From Blasia pusilla (lineage: Eukaryota > Marchantiophyta > Marchantiopsida > Blasiales): DNA of 64,000 bases. This document shows positions 47,510-58,208 of this stretch, piece after piece. The translations under genes and the position numbers were made by a program. Position 1 is the stretch's first letter; every line of letters begins with the position of its first letter. The notes beneath the pieces are model-generated. The model searched no databases. It was not told where the DNA came from and worked only from the letters and a program-made list of their open reading frames with translations. The stretch spans positions 1,984,001 to 2,048,000 of the forward strand of contig CM114275.1 in assembly GCA_050084515.1 (NCBI GenBank). The letters run 5' to 3'.

Positions 47510-50500
47510 CTAGATAGAAATTGACAATTCTTGGCAATCGCGCAACCAAGTTTTTTTCTCCACCTCCCAAGGCATCTCCCACCATCTTCGATCTGTCTCC
47601 CTGCAAGATGAATGTAGACACATCTGGAACATAATACACATGTTTTTTGCTTCTTGCAACCCTTCCTTCAAAGCCTCCACAATAACTTTATTAGTCCCAA
47701 CTAAGGAATAGTCTGCTAAATTTGCACATTCTTCATCACTACTCAAAGGATGGAGGTCATGCCATATACATTTTTGCTTCTTATGTCGCCAAATCTTCAA
47801 AGCATCATCGCCAAATTCATTAGTGGCAAGACAATTTAAACTAGCAGTAGAATCTAGTAATGTTCCAAAATCATAGCTCCTTTCATGACCACTCATCCCA
47901 CCTAATTTGGAAAAAAATAACTCACAAAATTTGAACCAACTAAATGCAATGGAACAAGCAACTTGGAAAATCTATCTCTGAAAAGACAAATCAGAAAAAC
48001 AACATAATGACATGAAATTTTTATATCATGGAATGCTTCGAGGCTCAACATATTCTTCTCTGTAAATTCTACGCAATTTCCTGCTATAGAATGAGATCCA
48101 TACTTCAGCCACAATCTCGAGAGGCGTAGGAAGAAAGAAACCTTCCCACACAAGCGAATACGGTCTCGTAATCCTAGAGATTGAGAAAAGAATACATGAA
48201 TGTAATCTGAGACAAACTCCAGATATAATCTAGTGTCCAATGTACGTTCTTGAAACTTATCTCTCCTCTCTCTTATGTGTCTCAACAACTTCTGCACTTT
48301 CCTACTCGCTATCCTTTGGGGCCCTGCTCTATTCTGTCTATCTCTGCGACAAACATCATCAAAATTGAGCTTATGCTCTTCATACGAGTAATGCTTGAAT
48401 ACAAGCATCACATGTTCCAATATAGCTATATGATCTCCTAAAGCCAAAGGCGTGCTCATCCGATCCAATGGGTTGATTGCCTTCTTACCATTATGTGCAG
48501 GATCCTGATCCCCAAGACCAGATACATCTCTATTGGGAAGTATAGTTCTTGATAGTACCCATCCGTCCCAACCAACACAATATGTATTGACTACTCATGA
48601 TTTTCCAAGATAATCTTCCATCATCAATTTGCGTCTACGCGAGTCTCCATCCCTAGCATAACCAATTATAGGACCAATCGCTGCTCTACATTCTAGACTC
48701 CAATACTCTTCCAATAATTTCCAATGCTCTTTTACCTAACTAGATTTAAACCTATTGCAAGTAGGAATACAACAAAGTGCAAGCTTAGGCAATCTCTCAT
48801 GAAAAGGATTTACTATCACTACTCTAGCATATATACCACACACATGGGTTTGAAAGGTAGATACAATCTTGTTGTATCCTTTGTCTCCATCACCAACATG
48901 CACCTCTAGTCCAAAAGAGGATGTATGGTTTTCTTCCTTCCTACAGAATCCAATTAGAACGTCTTGCTTAGATTCCCACCTGAAAAACCAATTATCATAT
49001 GTATACTCATTAATTAGGCATGTAGGAATAAACCGTATATATTTCCATTCCATGAATGCGGAAAGAAATGATTATGAATGAAATATTCCAAATGGAAATG
49101 ATCCCCAACCTGGCTCTAGGTTTGATTCGCGTTTCGTCTTCTTCCAAAACCACATGCACATCCCTTCAATCCCAAGTTTAGCCTTGGCAGCAGTATATAT
49201 CCTTGCTATCTTCGAGAAGATTTCAATTCTCACACCCGCTCGGAAAGGAACCAACTTTGCTCTTTCTTGAGTCAATGTCCTCAAGCTTGGACCACATAGG
49301 TTCATAGCCATCAAACGGGCTATTGGTCTATCTCCATACTGCAACAATGCTTGACTTATGGCTTTTGTTCCCCTCTTAGATCGAAACCCCCTTTCTTTAC
49401 GGTTAAAATTCTTCCCCACATTAGTCATGAAATCCTACAATGCTGATTTACCTAAGAAGGCATCTCTCTTCTAGGCTGTAATAATATTTTGACAGAAAGC
49501 AAGGATGTGTCTCTTGTTTGTCAACTCATACAACATGATATTCAAGTTTTTCTTTCTCGTGTTTAAGGCAACCAGTTTCCTACGAAGACAAAATACATCC
49601 CACCTTTCTTGCCTACGAGCTTTAAGTGTTGCTCTAGTAGCATCTCTTAACTTTGGGGAAGTCAAATACTCGAATCGTACCTTGGATAGAGTATCCCTAC
49701 TTCCACGTTTGTGTATTGATTTCACACTTCTACCCGCTCTCATCCTAAAATCATTCATTTTAGGGATGCTAAAACATTGCTCACAACACAGGATCCTTAA
49801 ATCCCCCTCCTAGGATGGTGTTATATGCACACTCTCTATGTCTGAAGGTCCCATCAATTTGAACCTTCTCTTGACTAGTATGATTATAAACAATCCTATG
49901 TACATGCGGCTCGCTAATCCACTTACTCCCCTATATTTGATCATTCACTAAAGCCTTAACATTAACATAGACTCCATTGTAACTTGTTGTTTTAAACCAA
50001 AATCCCCAACAAACCAAAGACAAGTGGGACTCTACCTCATTATTGTCACCTTCTTCACTCTCCCCTCCAAAATTTTTTTGGATGGTCCTTTGCCTTTTAG
50101 TATCTCGTGCATTTTCCTTGGCAGGTCTCCCTAGCCTAGATGTCTTCAAAGCAACAGGTGCCGTATTCAGAGACTCTTGAACATTCTTCCCATGATCATG
50201 GGAAGATAAATGCCCTTGTATGTTAATTTCTAAGTTATTTTGACTTGACACGAGCTGGAACTTGCAACCACAATAAACACATCTCACCCTAAAGTTCTCT
50301 GGTTTTAAACTTACATCACTGGTATCCCCCTCTATTTCAAATGGCTTCCTATCACTAGTGCAATGCTCATTAAGGTTATGGACAATCATACAACCAGAAT
50401 CAATAGTTGCTTGAGAATTCACAACAGAGGTGTCTTCTCGCCTCCACGGTGTAATCCTCCAACATAATTTCCTCAATGTACACCAATTTTAATGGTGTTT

Positions 50501-51121
50501 CTTAGTTTTCACATGTTTAGCTCTATGATTCAAGAAGAGGTTGATAATACAACTCTTTGACATTGTTCCCTCTACAATCCGTGCCTTCCATTGACAATCT
50601 ATACACTCAAGGCGACCTTGAAGAAGATCCCCCTCATCCCATGTCAACACTCTCCATCGATGATCTTCCCAACCAAATAATTTAGCCCAATTCTCAAGCT
50701 TCACAATTTCTGATTTCCTTACCTCCAATATTTCACGGAACATGAGAGAAGACTTCAGAAGTTCTCTCTCATCAAGAATAGTGGGGATACCAAGAGGTAT
50801 GGATATACACTCTGACATCACATGAAGTGAAGATATGGGGGTGTTGGGTTCCGATTCTGCTGGTTGAATTGATCCCAAATCATCAACCTCTACTAAGATA
50901 TTGAGATCACTCTCAAGGGTGGACTTTGCTTTATTGCCTTGACTCTCAACATGGCCCTCCACAAATCCTTCCACATGGCGTTTCTCAATCATGATTATTC
51001 CACTACTAAGAAAATCACTCACTTGCATGATGGATTCCATACTTTCATCCGCAAGAATACCAAACTCAGGATCCCAAAACCCCCATCCTCTACCCTCAAA
51101 AAGCTTTGTTTTATCTATCAA
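47510..51121 (-). pseudogene. about 1,200-aa transposase-like protein, decayed
   Basis: Eight minus-strand pieces use one frame from 51121 to 49931, a second from 49758 to 47902 and return to the first for 47896-47510; the last shift lies at a run of seven T near 47915. N-terminal half: two zinc-finger-like motifs, CIDC...HRAKH (about 50590-50510) and CVYCGC...HLSSH (about 50280-50200), then basic sequence KRQRTIQKNF. Central: LRDATRATLKARRQERWDVF (about 49650), DRPIARLMAMNLCGPS (49330). C-terminal: VGDGDKGYNKI, VNPFH, IPTCNRF, IGPIIGYARDGDSRRRKLM, DQDPAHNGKKAINPL, DRQNRAGPQR, and LVGSNF...FF.KLGGMSGHERSYDF. The DGDxxxR and FF motifs recall the later acidic residues of RNase H-fold transposases (inference). 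I recall similar uncharacterised proteins in other eukaryotes but cannot name the family. Confidence 0.7.
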
Positions 51122-52967
51122 TTTTTTGAACTAGGTGAGGGTGGCATCAGGGAGAAACTTAATGGGTGCCTTAAACACTAGCGCTATTGTGAAACCATGT
51201 TTGACACATGTTTTGATTCTGTTTGTAACACTGGAGGAAGAAGATACTTGCTGACTGTCGTGATGTCCCATATTATCTCAGCAATTTTCGTCCTACAAGT
51301 CAATTCATACATATGCACTCATTAAAATCACACCCATCCATATGGCCTAAATTGAAAATACAAACAACATTGCATATGCTACCTTCATAAGCGTACTACA
51401 AGGACTTATGTCCATTAATGAGTTTTTGTTATGTTTCTCGCATAATAGCCTACCAAACCTATTGCAAGTTCAAAACCCTGGCCTTTTCTCTTGGAAATTT
51501 AGAGAAATATAGTCATCCTCTAACAAATTTTCAATCTCCAAAAAAGAAGATAACACTCACAACTTAGGGTTGGCAGGTGAAACTATGAATCTTGGAACAT
51601 GATCCCTGAGTTCACTTCACTGTCCCCCATAAACCAGAGGAAAAAGGAAACCATGAGATGGGCGTTAAGCCTTTCAGAGACTGTACTCATTAAGTTGTGC
51701 CTATCGTAGAGGCCTTCCAGAGAGAAGGGAACAAGGCAGAAACCATTTGAGCTCGGGAAGACTACATAGAAACATGTGTGGAATGAAACATGAAAGACCA
51801 CGGACGACCGAAGAGTAGATGAAGGCTGTTACCTCTCAACATTGTAGTAAACAAAACATCCAAAACACCTCTAGATAACGAATGAAATATAGTATTGAAC
51901 ACAGTGGAAGGCAACGTTTGGAGAGAGAGAGAGGGTTTAATCGGTCCCAAAGGCAGAATGAGTCTGAGAGCATGTTGATGTCTTTCTGCTTTGTGCAGTT
52001 GAGTGTACTTTTTGAATACAATAGCATGTCACTATCAACTTTCGATTTGATGCATCTTGCATGGAGAAAACAAAGGCCATGAAAAAAATAGCAAGAGTGT
52101 TTCAAAAAACAAAACACAAAATGGGATGTGAGAAATTTCTACCTATCGACGCTAAGCAGCAAGGTGCACATATTGAGATACTAACAGTTTTCTAGAGCTC
52201 CGCCGATGATCGCTCTATGTGGCTTCAAAGGGTCCCGGAGGATCAAGAATCACAAATGGCTCTCTGAAATTGAAACACCCTTGCTTGTCAAATTCTGTAG
52301 CCCGAACCCTCAGCCTCCTGTCACGAACCCTAGACCTCCTCCCCCCATGCACTTGGCCCTAATTGAAGCCGTTACAGTCCATTGATCTCAATAATCTAAT
52401 GGTCCCAAAAAGTTTCACTAGTCGATCAATGTGAGATAGAAGAGGGAATGTGACATAGAAGAGGGAAATTAAGTGCATGATTTCTAAAGGGCTCTATATA
52501 CTTTCTTTTGAGCCCCATCTCACTTTTCACCATTGGATTTTCCTATAACTTTGAGGACTTTTTCATGATTGCATTATTACAGCAATCAATAATTTAGATC
52601 TTCTTTTGGAAATTTTCCTAACTTCAAGTATCCATATCATACCATTAGGGTTACATAATAGAAAATGGATTGTTTATATATGATGTTATTGCATACTTAA
52701 TGATGAGTTTGTATTTATTCCTATATTTTTATATTTATTTAATTATGACCAATAAGAAGATGTCACGTCGCAACATAGGATACAAAATTCCCTATAGTAG
52801 ATTTGTAATTATTTGTACCGGCCTAACAATTATTTGGACCCTATATTATAATAGGACCTAGAAAAACTTCTTCAAGTCCTTTCACAACTAATTGCTTAAT
52901 TATAATTCACCGCTTTTTAAAATTAAAAAACTCCTTTGGACTTAGTCATATGGAATACTAATATCCT
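51122..52967. other. non-coding right part of the 5.5-kb transposon
   Basis: It lies upstream of the transposase-like gene inside the element. Frames are short on both strands. CCTCCTCCCCCCATG-type GC-rich sequence at 52200-52350 could be leader or first-exon DNA; AT-rich sequence follows to the right terminus. No second protein of the element is visible. Confidence 0.45.
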
Positions 52968-53031
52968 TAGGTGACATCCCCGGGTATTAGCTCAACATGC
53001 TCTATTGACTCCCATGGGCGCTGTCGTGACC

Positions 53032-53500
53032 CTCATAACCAAACAAGCGCCAAGGGGAACATCCAAACTCTAGCGGGCTCACGCTAGGATGATTTGCGCT
53101 TTGGAGAGATCTTAAGAAGAGATAAGTTAGGAAACATAAGTGCGAGACACGAGTGAGATGAGCGTTTTGAGCATTTCATGCATTCATGGTCGCCACTAGG
53201 AAACTAAAACCAAACGTGAACCCAAACTTGAGAGGAGTCGAGTCTAGGATGAGACATGGGCAAGGGGTGAGAACCGGATTTGGAACATGACTAGCGTTTG
53301 GGGTTTTTAATTGTATATTTTACCATAAAGTTTAGATCTAAGATACGTTTGGGACACGTAAGGTGGCATTGGAAAGCTTTTGCAGAGCCAATTCCAACAC
53401 ATTAAAGATCTTAGCAAACGCTCAAGCAGAGGCTGAGATATTGGCCAAAACTGAGGGTGTAGGGATCAGGTTGAGGGCCAAGAAGAGGGGCCGGGGTGTC
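53032..53500 (+). repeat. diverged partial LTR of the gypsy family, plus orientation
   Basis: Starting TGTCGTGACCCTCATAACCA, it aligns with the complement of 8472 down to about 8020 (solo LTR), sharing AAGCGCCAA, CTAGCGGG(C/G)TCACGC, TTGAGAGGAGTC and ACACATTAAAGATCTTAGCAA-type blocks. Divergence is far greater than between the copies at 1358 and 7475, and the second half of the LTR is missing. The ORF at 53363-53575 is inside it and is not a gene. Confidence 0.8.
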
Positions 53501-55420
53501 TCTTTCCCAAAGTTTAAAATTGTCTCTTTCAAAATTCTCTTACACCATTTGAAGATAGATATACCACACAAATAAGTTGCAATTTCTTCTAATGGAAAAC
53601 ACACTACAACCCCCAAACGCCACTCACACATACAAAACCTCACACGAATCAAGATGGCTCTAAATCTAGTGCTCACAACCATGATTTTGTCTTGCAATTG
53701 CACACATATGTTGCACCCTCACTATATATAGGTGTGCAAATCACCCTTTCCCATACATAAAATTGACTTCAAGAGAAATTCAATTTTCTACAAATTCCTA
53801 CAAATTCATAATTCTCACTTAAACAGGTCTCTACCAACACTCTCGCTTTTCAATACTTTTTCTTTCCCCTTACTACTTCTTATCCTCTACCCATACATAC
53901 CTACTCTCTACTACTTTCCTTACTAACTTACACACACCATGTCTTAATCATGTTGTCATCCCTACGCCCTAGACACTCAACAATCACTCTTAGACAATCA
54001 AACCTTGGCCTAAATCAACCACCCTGACTTAAACTCCCAAATTCTTGGATCTCATGTTCACACTTACCAATGGCAAGCATCAATGTTGCTTTCAAGCTAT
54101 ATTGACACTTGATCAACCCTCCATGCTTAACTGTTGACCAAAATCAAAGCATGCTAGCGAATTTTGTCAAATATCTATAACACGTAATAAAGTCTACCTC
54201 CTCAACATTCAACTCCTACCTGTTGAGTGGATTGCCAATCAATTCTCAGATGCTAGCACAAGCGCACTATGTGTTCTTGGAACTATTTTTGTCTTGTATG
54301 CCTACACAAACATATAGTTTTGCCTTTAATCTGCAATAATATGCTCATGGTTATTCATGTGTTAATAATCTCTAGCCACAACTCATGGGCTACAATCCAA
54401 TCCTCATGTACTAACTGGATTGATCTCACTTGGAAAGAAATTGAAGACTATCCCGTGTCACATATCACATTTATGCCCAACTATGAGTAGACAACATGGA
54501 TTCAACCAAAAGAATTTTACATGCAACACCATAGGACCAAGTAATTACACTTTACACACATCATGCCCTCATAATTCAACCATCCTCGCAATGGTGATTC
54601 ACAACAATTTTACAAAGCGCAAGATACGTTTGTACAATGTCAACTCGACACTCATTCATATGCAATCACAAATAAGGGATCAAATAAGTAAATGAGTGGG
54701 TCTTTCCACAATGAAAATTAGATGGGAACACATACCACTCTCCAATTGCACTCAATAAGAATCAAGCCAAACCCACCTCCAACGTCAAATGTAGACCAGA
54801 TCTAATATATTCCAATTGCCCCCTACCTAAGCCTACACTTGGCAGGTTAAACCATAGAACGATGGGCCTCTCCAAGCCTCCCCTTGGGGTATACCTCTCA
54901 AGGCCCCCTAGGCTTCAAGAAGGTGCCACTTGCATACATGTCACTTCAATCTACGTAACGGGTTCCTACATAATCAAGAAACTCCAAGAAACCTTTGGGA
55001 AAGCTCCCAAAGGATGACTTGTACACACGGAGCACGAAGGGAGGCTAATAGATTACTCATGGCTAGTCTATATATAACTACACATATAGCCTACCTACCG
55101 AGACCAACTAAGTACTCTTGCTCTACTACAAAATACCATGACATCATGAGTTAAGGATTATAAAACTCCTTGCAAATGGCATAATGTTTTTCATTAAGAA
55201 TTCTAAAAATTAAACCAATTTTTTAAAATAAAGAACTATTAAAATCAGTTCATGAGAAAAATATCATAACAATTTTCTCTAATATATTTTCATTCAAATT
55301 TTATTTTCTTTTGAAAATTATCTAATTAAAATTTTTTCTCAAGGAAATTAACTTTTTTGCATGGCACAGGACTTTAAACTAGTAGTCATTAAAACATCAT
55401 TTTCAAACAAGCTTGGTGCC
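53501..55420. other. intergenic, no supportable gene
   Basis: Short frames on both strands without domains. Nothing with a coding signature was found between the LTR relic and the satellite. Confidence 0.45.
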
Positions 55421-55698
55421 CGTACTATTGGACAGGTGAGGGAAAAGGCATCGTACGCGTTCGTTAAATCCTTGGTCCCGTTACATAGTGGTGCCCGTAC
55501 TACTCGACAGGCGAGGGGAAAGGGGAAAGGCATTGTACGCGTTCGTTAAATCCTTGGTCCCGTTACGTACTATTGGACAAGTGAGGGGAAAGGGGAAAGG
55601 CATCGTACACATTGGTTATATCCTTGGGACGTACTATTGGACAGGTGAAGGGTAAGGGGAAAGGCATCGTTCGCATCCGTTAAATCCTTGGTCATGTT
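55421..55698. repeat. short tandem satellite, four units
   Basis: Units start CGTACTATTGGACAG (or variants) at 55421, 55496, 55566 and 55630, with lengths of 75, 70, 64 and about 68 bp. Each contains GAGGGGAAAGG, GGCATCGTAC and GTTAAATCCTTGG. Indels are concentrated in the GGGGAAAGGGGAAAGG part. Frames spanning it on both strands are repeat artefacts. Confidence 0.85.
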
Positions 55699-55994
55699 AA
55701 TTTTAAATTTGACATATGTCAACATGGGAAGAATGGTACTCTTACCCATCCTCTTGCAATTTTTTATATATATAAATATAAAATTGATATTAACATACAT
55801 TATTATTATATATTTGTGATATTTTTAAATTATAGAAATAAAAAATTAATTTATATTACCATATAATATTATAATATATTTGTGATCCATGATCGTTGGA
55901 CTACATTTGAGATGATAATGATAAGGTATAGGTGTCATTCTACGGGTTATTTGTATCAGTTTTCAGTGACTGCTAAATGCAAAATAGTTTCATA
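55699..55994. other. AT-rich spacer before the tRNA gene
   Basis: TA-rich sequence (TATATATAAATATAAAATTG and similar) and nothing else recognised. Confidence 0.5.
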
Positions 55995-56076
55995 CGTCAA
56001 CTGCAGGGTTCGAACCTGCGCGGGCAATGCCCAACAGATTTCAAGTCTGTCGCCTTAACCACTCGGCCAAATTGAC
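55995..56076 (-). tRNA. tRNA-Ser (anticodon UGA)
   Basis: On the minus strand, GTCAATT pairs with AGTTGAC as a 7-bp acceptor stem with one G-T pair, followed by discriminator G as usual for tRNA-Ser. A box (TGGCCGAGTGG) and B box (GGTTCGAACC) are intact. The anticodon arm CAGA-CTTGAAA-TCTG gives TGA, reading UCA. A long variable arm follows (TTGGGCATTGCCCGC), typical of class II serine tRNA. The T arm is GCAGG-TTCGAAC-CCTGC. There is no intron and no encoded CCA, as expected for a nuclear gene. Confidence 0.96.
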
Positions 56077-56141
56077 ATTAACGTCATAATTTTCCTTTTG
56101 AAATATTTCTCGAGAAACATGTTTGTCTTTGTTCATTTTCC

Positions 56142-56400
56142 CTTGTCTAGGCTTCGCGTCCGCCGCCAGGCGTCGATGAGATCTTTGTTTCTTGTCCAGA
56201 GACGGATCCCCCGTTCTGTGCTTGTAGCGCATCTCCCACACCTTCAATGTAAATAGTCGTCGCCTTTCCCTTGCCCATGCTTCGCGTCCGCTGCCAGGTG
56301 TCAACGATATCTTCTCCGTAGCTCCCGCTGTTGCGCACCTCCCACGTCATCCATTTTTCTGCGCTTTTACCTTGCCTATGCCACGGGTCCGTTTGCCAAT
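56142..56400. repeat. degenerate tandem repeat, units of about 100-128 bp
   Basis: Starts at 56142 (CTTGTCTAGGCTTCGCGTCC), 56270 (CTTGCCCATGCTTCGCGTCC) and 56371 (CTTGCCTATGCCACGGGTCC). Each is followed by GC(C/T)(G/A)-rich sequence and, further on, GCGCA(T/C)CTCCCAC. It lies directly upstream of the tRNA gene in tRNA orientation. Confidence 0.65.
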
Positions 56401-58208
56401 GTTCAGCTGTGAGATCGATCCAGTAGGGGTGTTAACCATTATGCGACTCCATTTTAGGATTTTGAGTTCTATGATGGAATAACACAAATACATGTGATTT
56501 AGGGGTTCCCAAGTAAAGAGTGAAGGACGGAGTAGAGTAGAGAAAAAAAATAGAACAACAAGCATGCAAAATACGAAGCAAAACCAAAACGAATCAAAAC
56601 AAAGTAATTGACTTACCCAAAATGGACGAAGTAAATGGCCGAGCCATTTTTACATTAACAAAACAAATCTACAAGAAGAGACTATAGTTCCCTTAATGGT
56701 CTAGGGAATTATAGGTTTGTTAAGTCCTCCTCCCCTCCCCTCACATCACAACATTATCGTTCCATTCACTCTCGCTACCTAGACACTATTCCATTTCCTC
56801 CAAGCTCATGAATATTTGTAAGAACAGCGAATGCTTCGGAACATGCAAGCATTTACTTATTTACTCAAACGCAAACAATCCTCACCCCCTTCTATCCTAA
56901 GACTCCTCATTTTCCAACTTTTGCATATTACCATTTTGGATGTATTTGATCTCATCCAAAATTTGACCATCACATTTTGAATCTCTTGCAACTTCGCTAA
57001 CTTTATTGCACTTTTGTGAATACTACGAGCCAAAATTAATAGTAAGACTCGCAAGGGACTCACAAAGTAGTGCTTTGGACTCACATCTTTTGGTATATCT
57101 AACATGTAATTTTAGTCTAATTTGCAAGTAGTTTACAAACCTTCTATAAGGAAAATGACTCCTTCCAGATGACAAGTGCAAAACACTATTTTGCAAGTTT
57201 GCTGTGAGTGCCCCAAATTTGTGACGGTCTTCCGAATAATCTGCAAGTACGTCACTCGACCCCCGGCTCTCAAGACCCACAAAATGGGTCCATTTCTAGT
57301 AATGGATCCTCTTCACTTGTTGGGGAATTCTATTTTGTGTGCCTACCCTCAATAAACTCAACCTCAGCGACAGAAATTGGGTCAATCCGAAAACATGACA
57401 TACCTCGACTTGCACGTCCAAGTTGGGCATCAGAGGAGACTTAGTGCGGGTATTGGTGGCAACTGCCAAAATGAAAGAAGTCTTGGAAGACCACAAACCG
57501 TGCGAGTCTGTTGAACTGAAGATAGAGTAATCTCTTTGAATTAAAACTGCGACACCCGTTCAATAGATTGCGTTGCACTCTAGCTACCACGCTGCGGTTT
57601 CTTCCGGCCTCCCACTTCTTGCCAAAAAGGTCTATTGGTTGTGACTTACGGAATACACGAAGTAGATGATAACTTTAGAGGGGAGACGCTATAGCCCTAG
57701 ACTCTTTCATCCATGTTCAACGACCCACAACAATTGTTCTCTCCTTCAGGGAGAACAATGCAAGGAGCAAGAATGGGGTTGAGCCACATGAAGATTGTAA
57801 ACAGTGGCGACTTCCAGAATGGGGTTGAGCCACACAAAGATTGTAAACAGTGGTAACTTCCAGACAGTTATAATTGTGGACAAGTGTGAGTAATACTAGA
57901 CTTGATAAAACTCCAACGGATTCATCTCAACACATCTCCAAAGTTCAGGCACCCAGATTTGGATACCAGTGCTAATCAATAGCCGCACACATGCAGTAAG
58001 CAATAGTTGGGTATAATAGGAACACCCACTTTCCAGTTCTAGCTATGGATACAAGTCCTTGACGGTTTGTATTAGAACGAATGCACATGAGGTTAGATTT
58101 CCAATTGAGGAGTTGTCGTAGCTCGATAATAAGATCCCTACTGCGGTTGTACTGCCGACCATATCTTCATCCATCTACTTGGCATCAAAACGTCTGGATA
58201 ATAGCTAC
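56401..58208. other. intergenic with a 46-bp duplication
   Basis: No supportable ORF. At 57771-57864 GAATGGGGTTGAGCCACA is repeated with a 46-bp period (57771, 57817), each copy containing AAGATTGTAAACAGTGG. The right end of this stretch would be the 3' flank of the minus-strand gene. Confidence 0.45.

Larger units (their letters stand above)
47487..52983 (-). mobile_element. 5.5-kb DNA transposon of unrecognised family, complete ends
   Basis: Left end TCGGGGATGTCACCTA (47487-47502) and the complement of the right end, CCGGGGATGTCACCTA (52983-52968), are inverted repeats that match at 15 of 16 positions. Directly outside lie TATTAGCTC (47478-47486) and TATTAGCTC (52985-52993), a 9-bp target duplication, or 10 bp with one mismatch (CTATTAGCTC/GTATTAGCTC). 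The only large coding region inside is the decayed transposase-like protein at 47510-51121 on the minus strand, whose stop codon nearly touches the left end. The other 1.8 kb is probably its promoter and leader. A 9-10 bp duplication is usual for Mutator-like elements, but the protein does not read as a standard MuDR transposase. Confidence 0.8.

Noticed and set aside
47487-51121. hAT or CACTA transposase assignment for the 47.5-51.1-kb protein
   Set aside because: No hAT dimerisation block near the C-terminus and no CACTA terminal sequence; hAT elements make 8-bp and CACTA 3-bp duplications, while 9-10 bp is seen here.
55421-55698. CRISPR-like array of four repeats
   Set aside because: Units are contiguous with no unique spacers; it is an ordinary short satellite.
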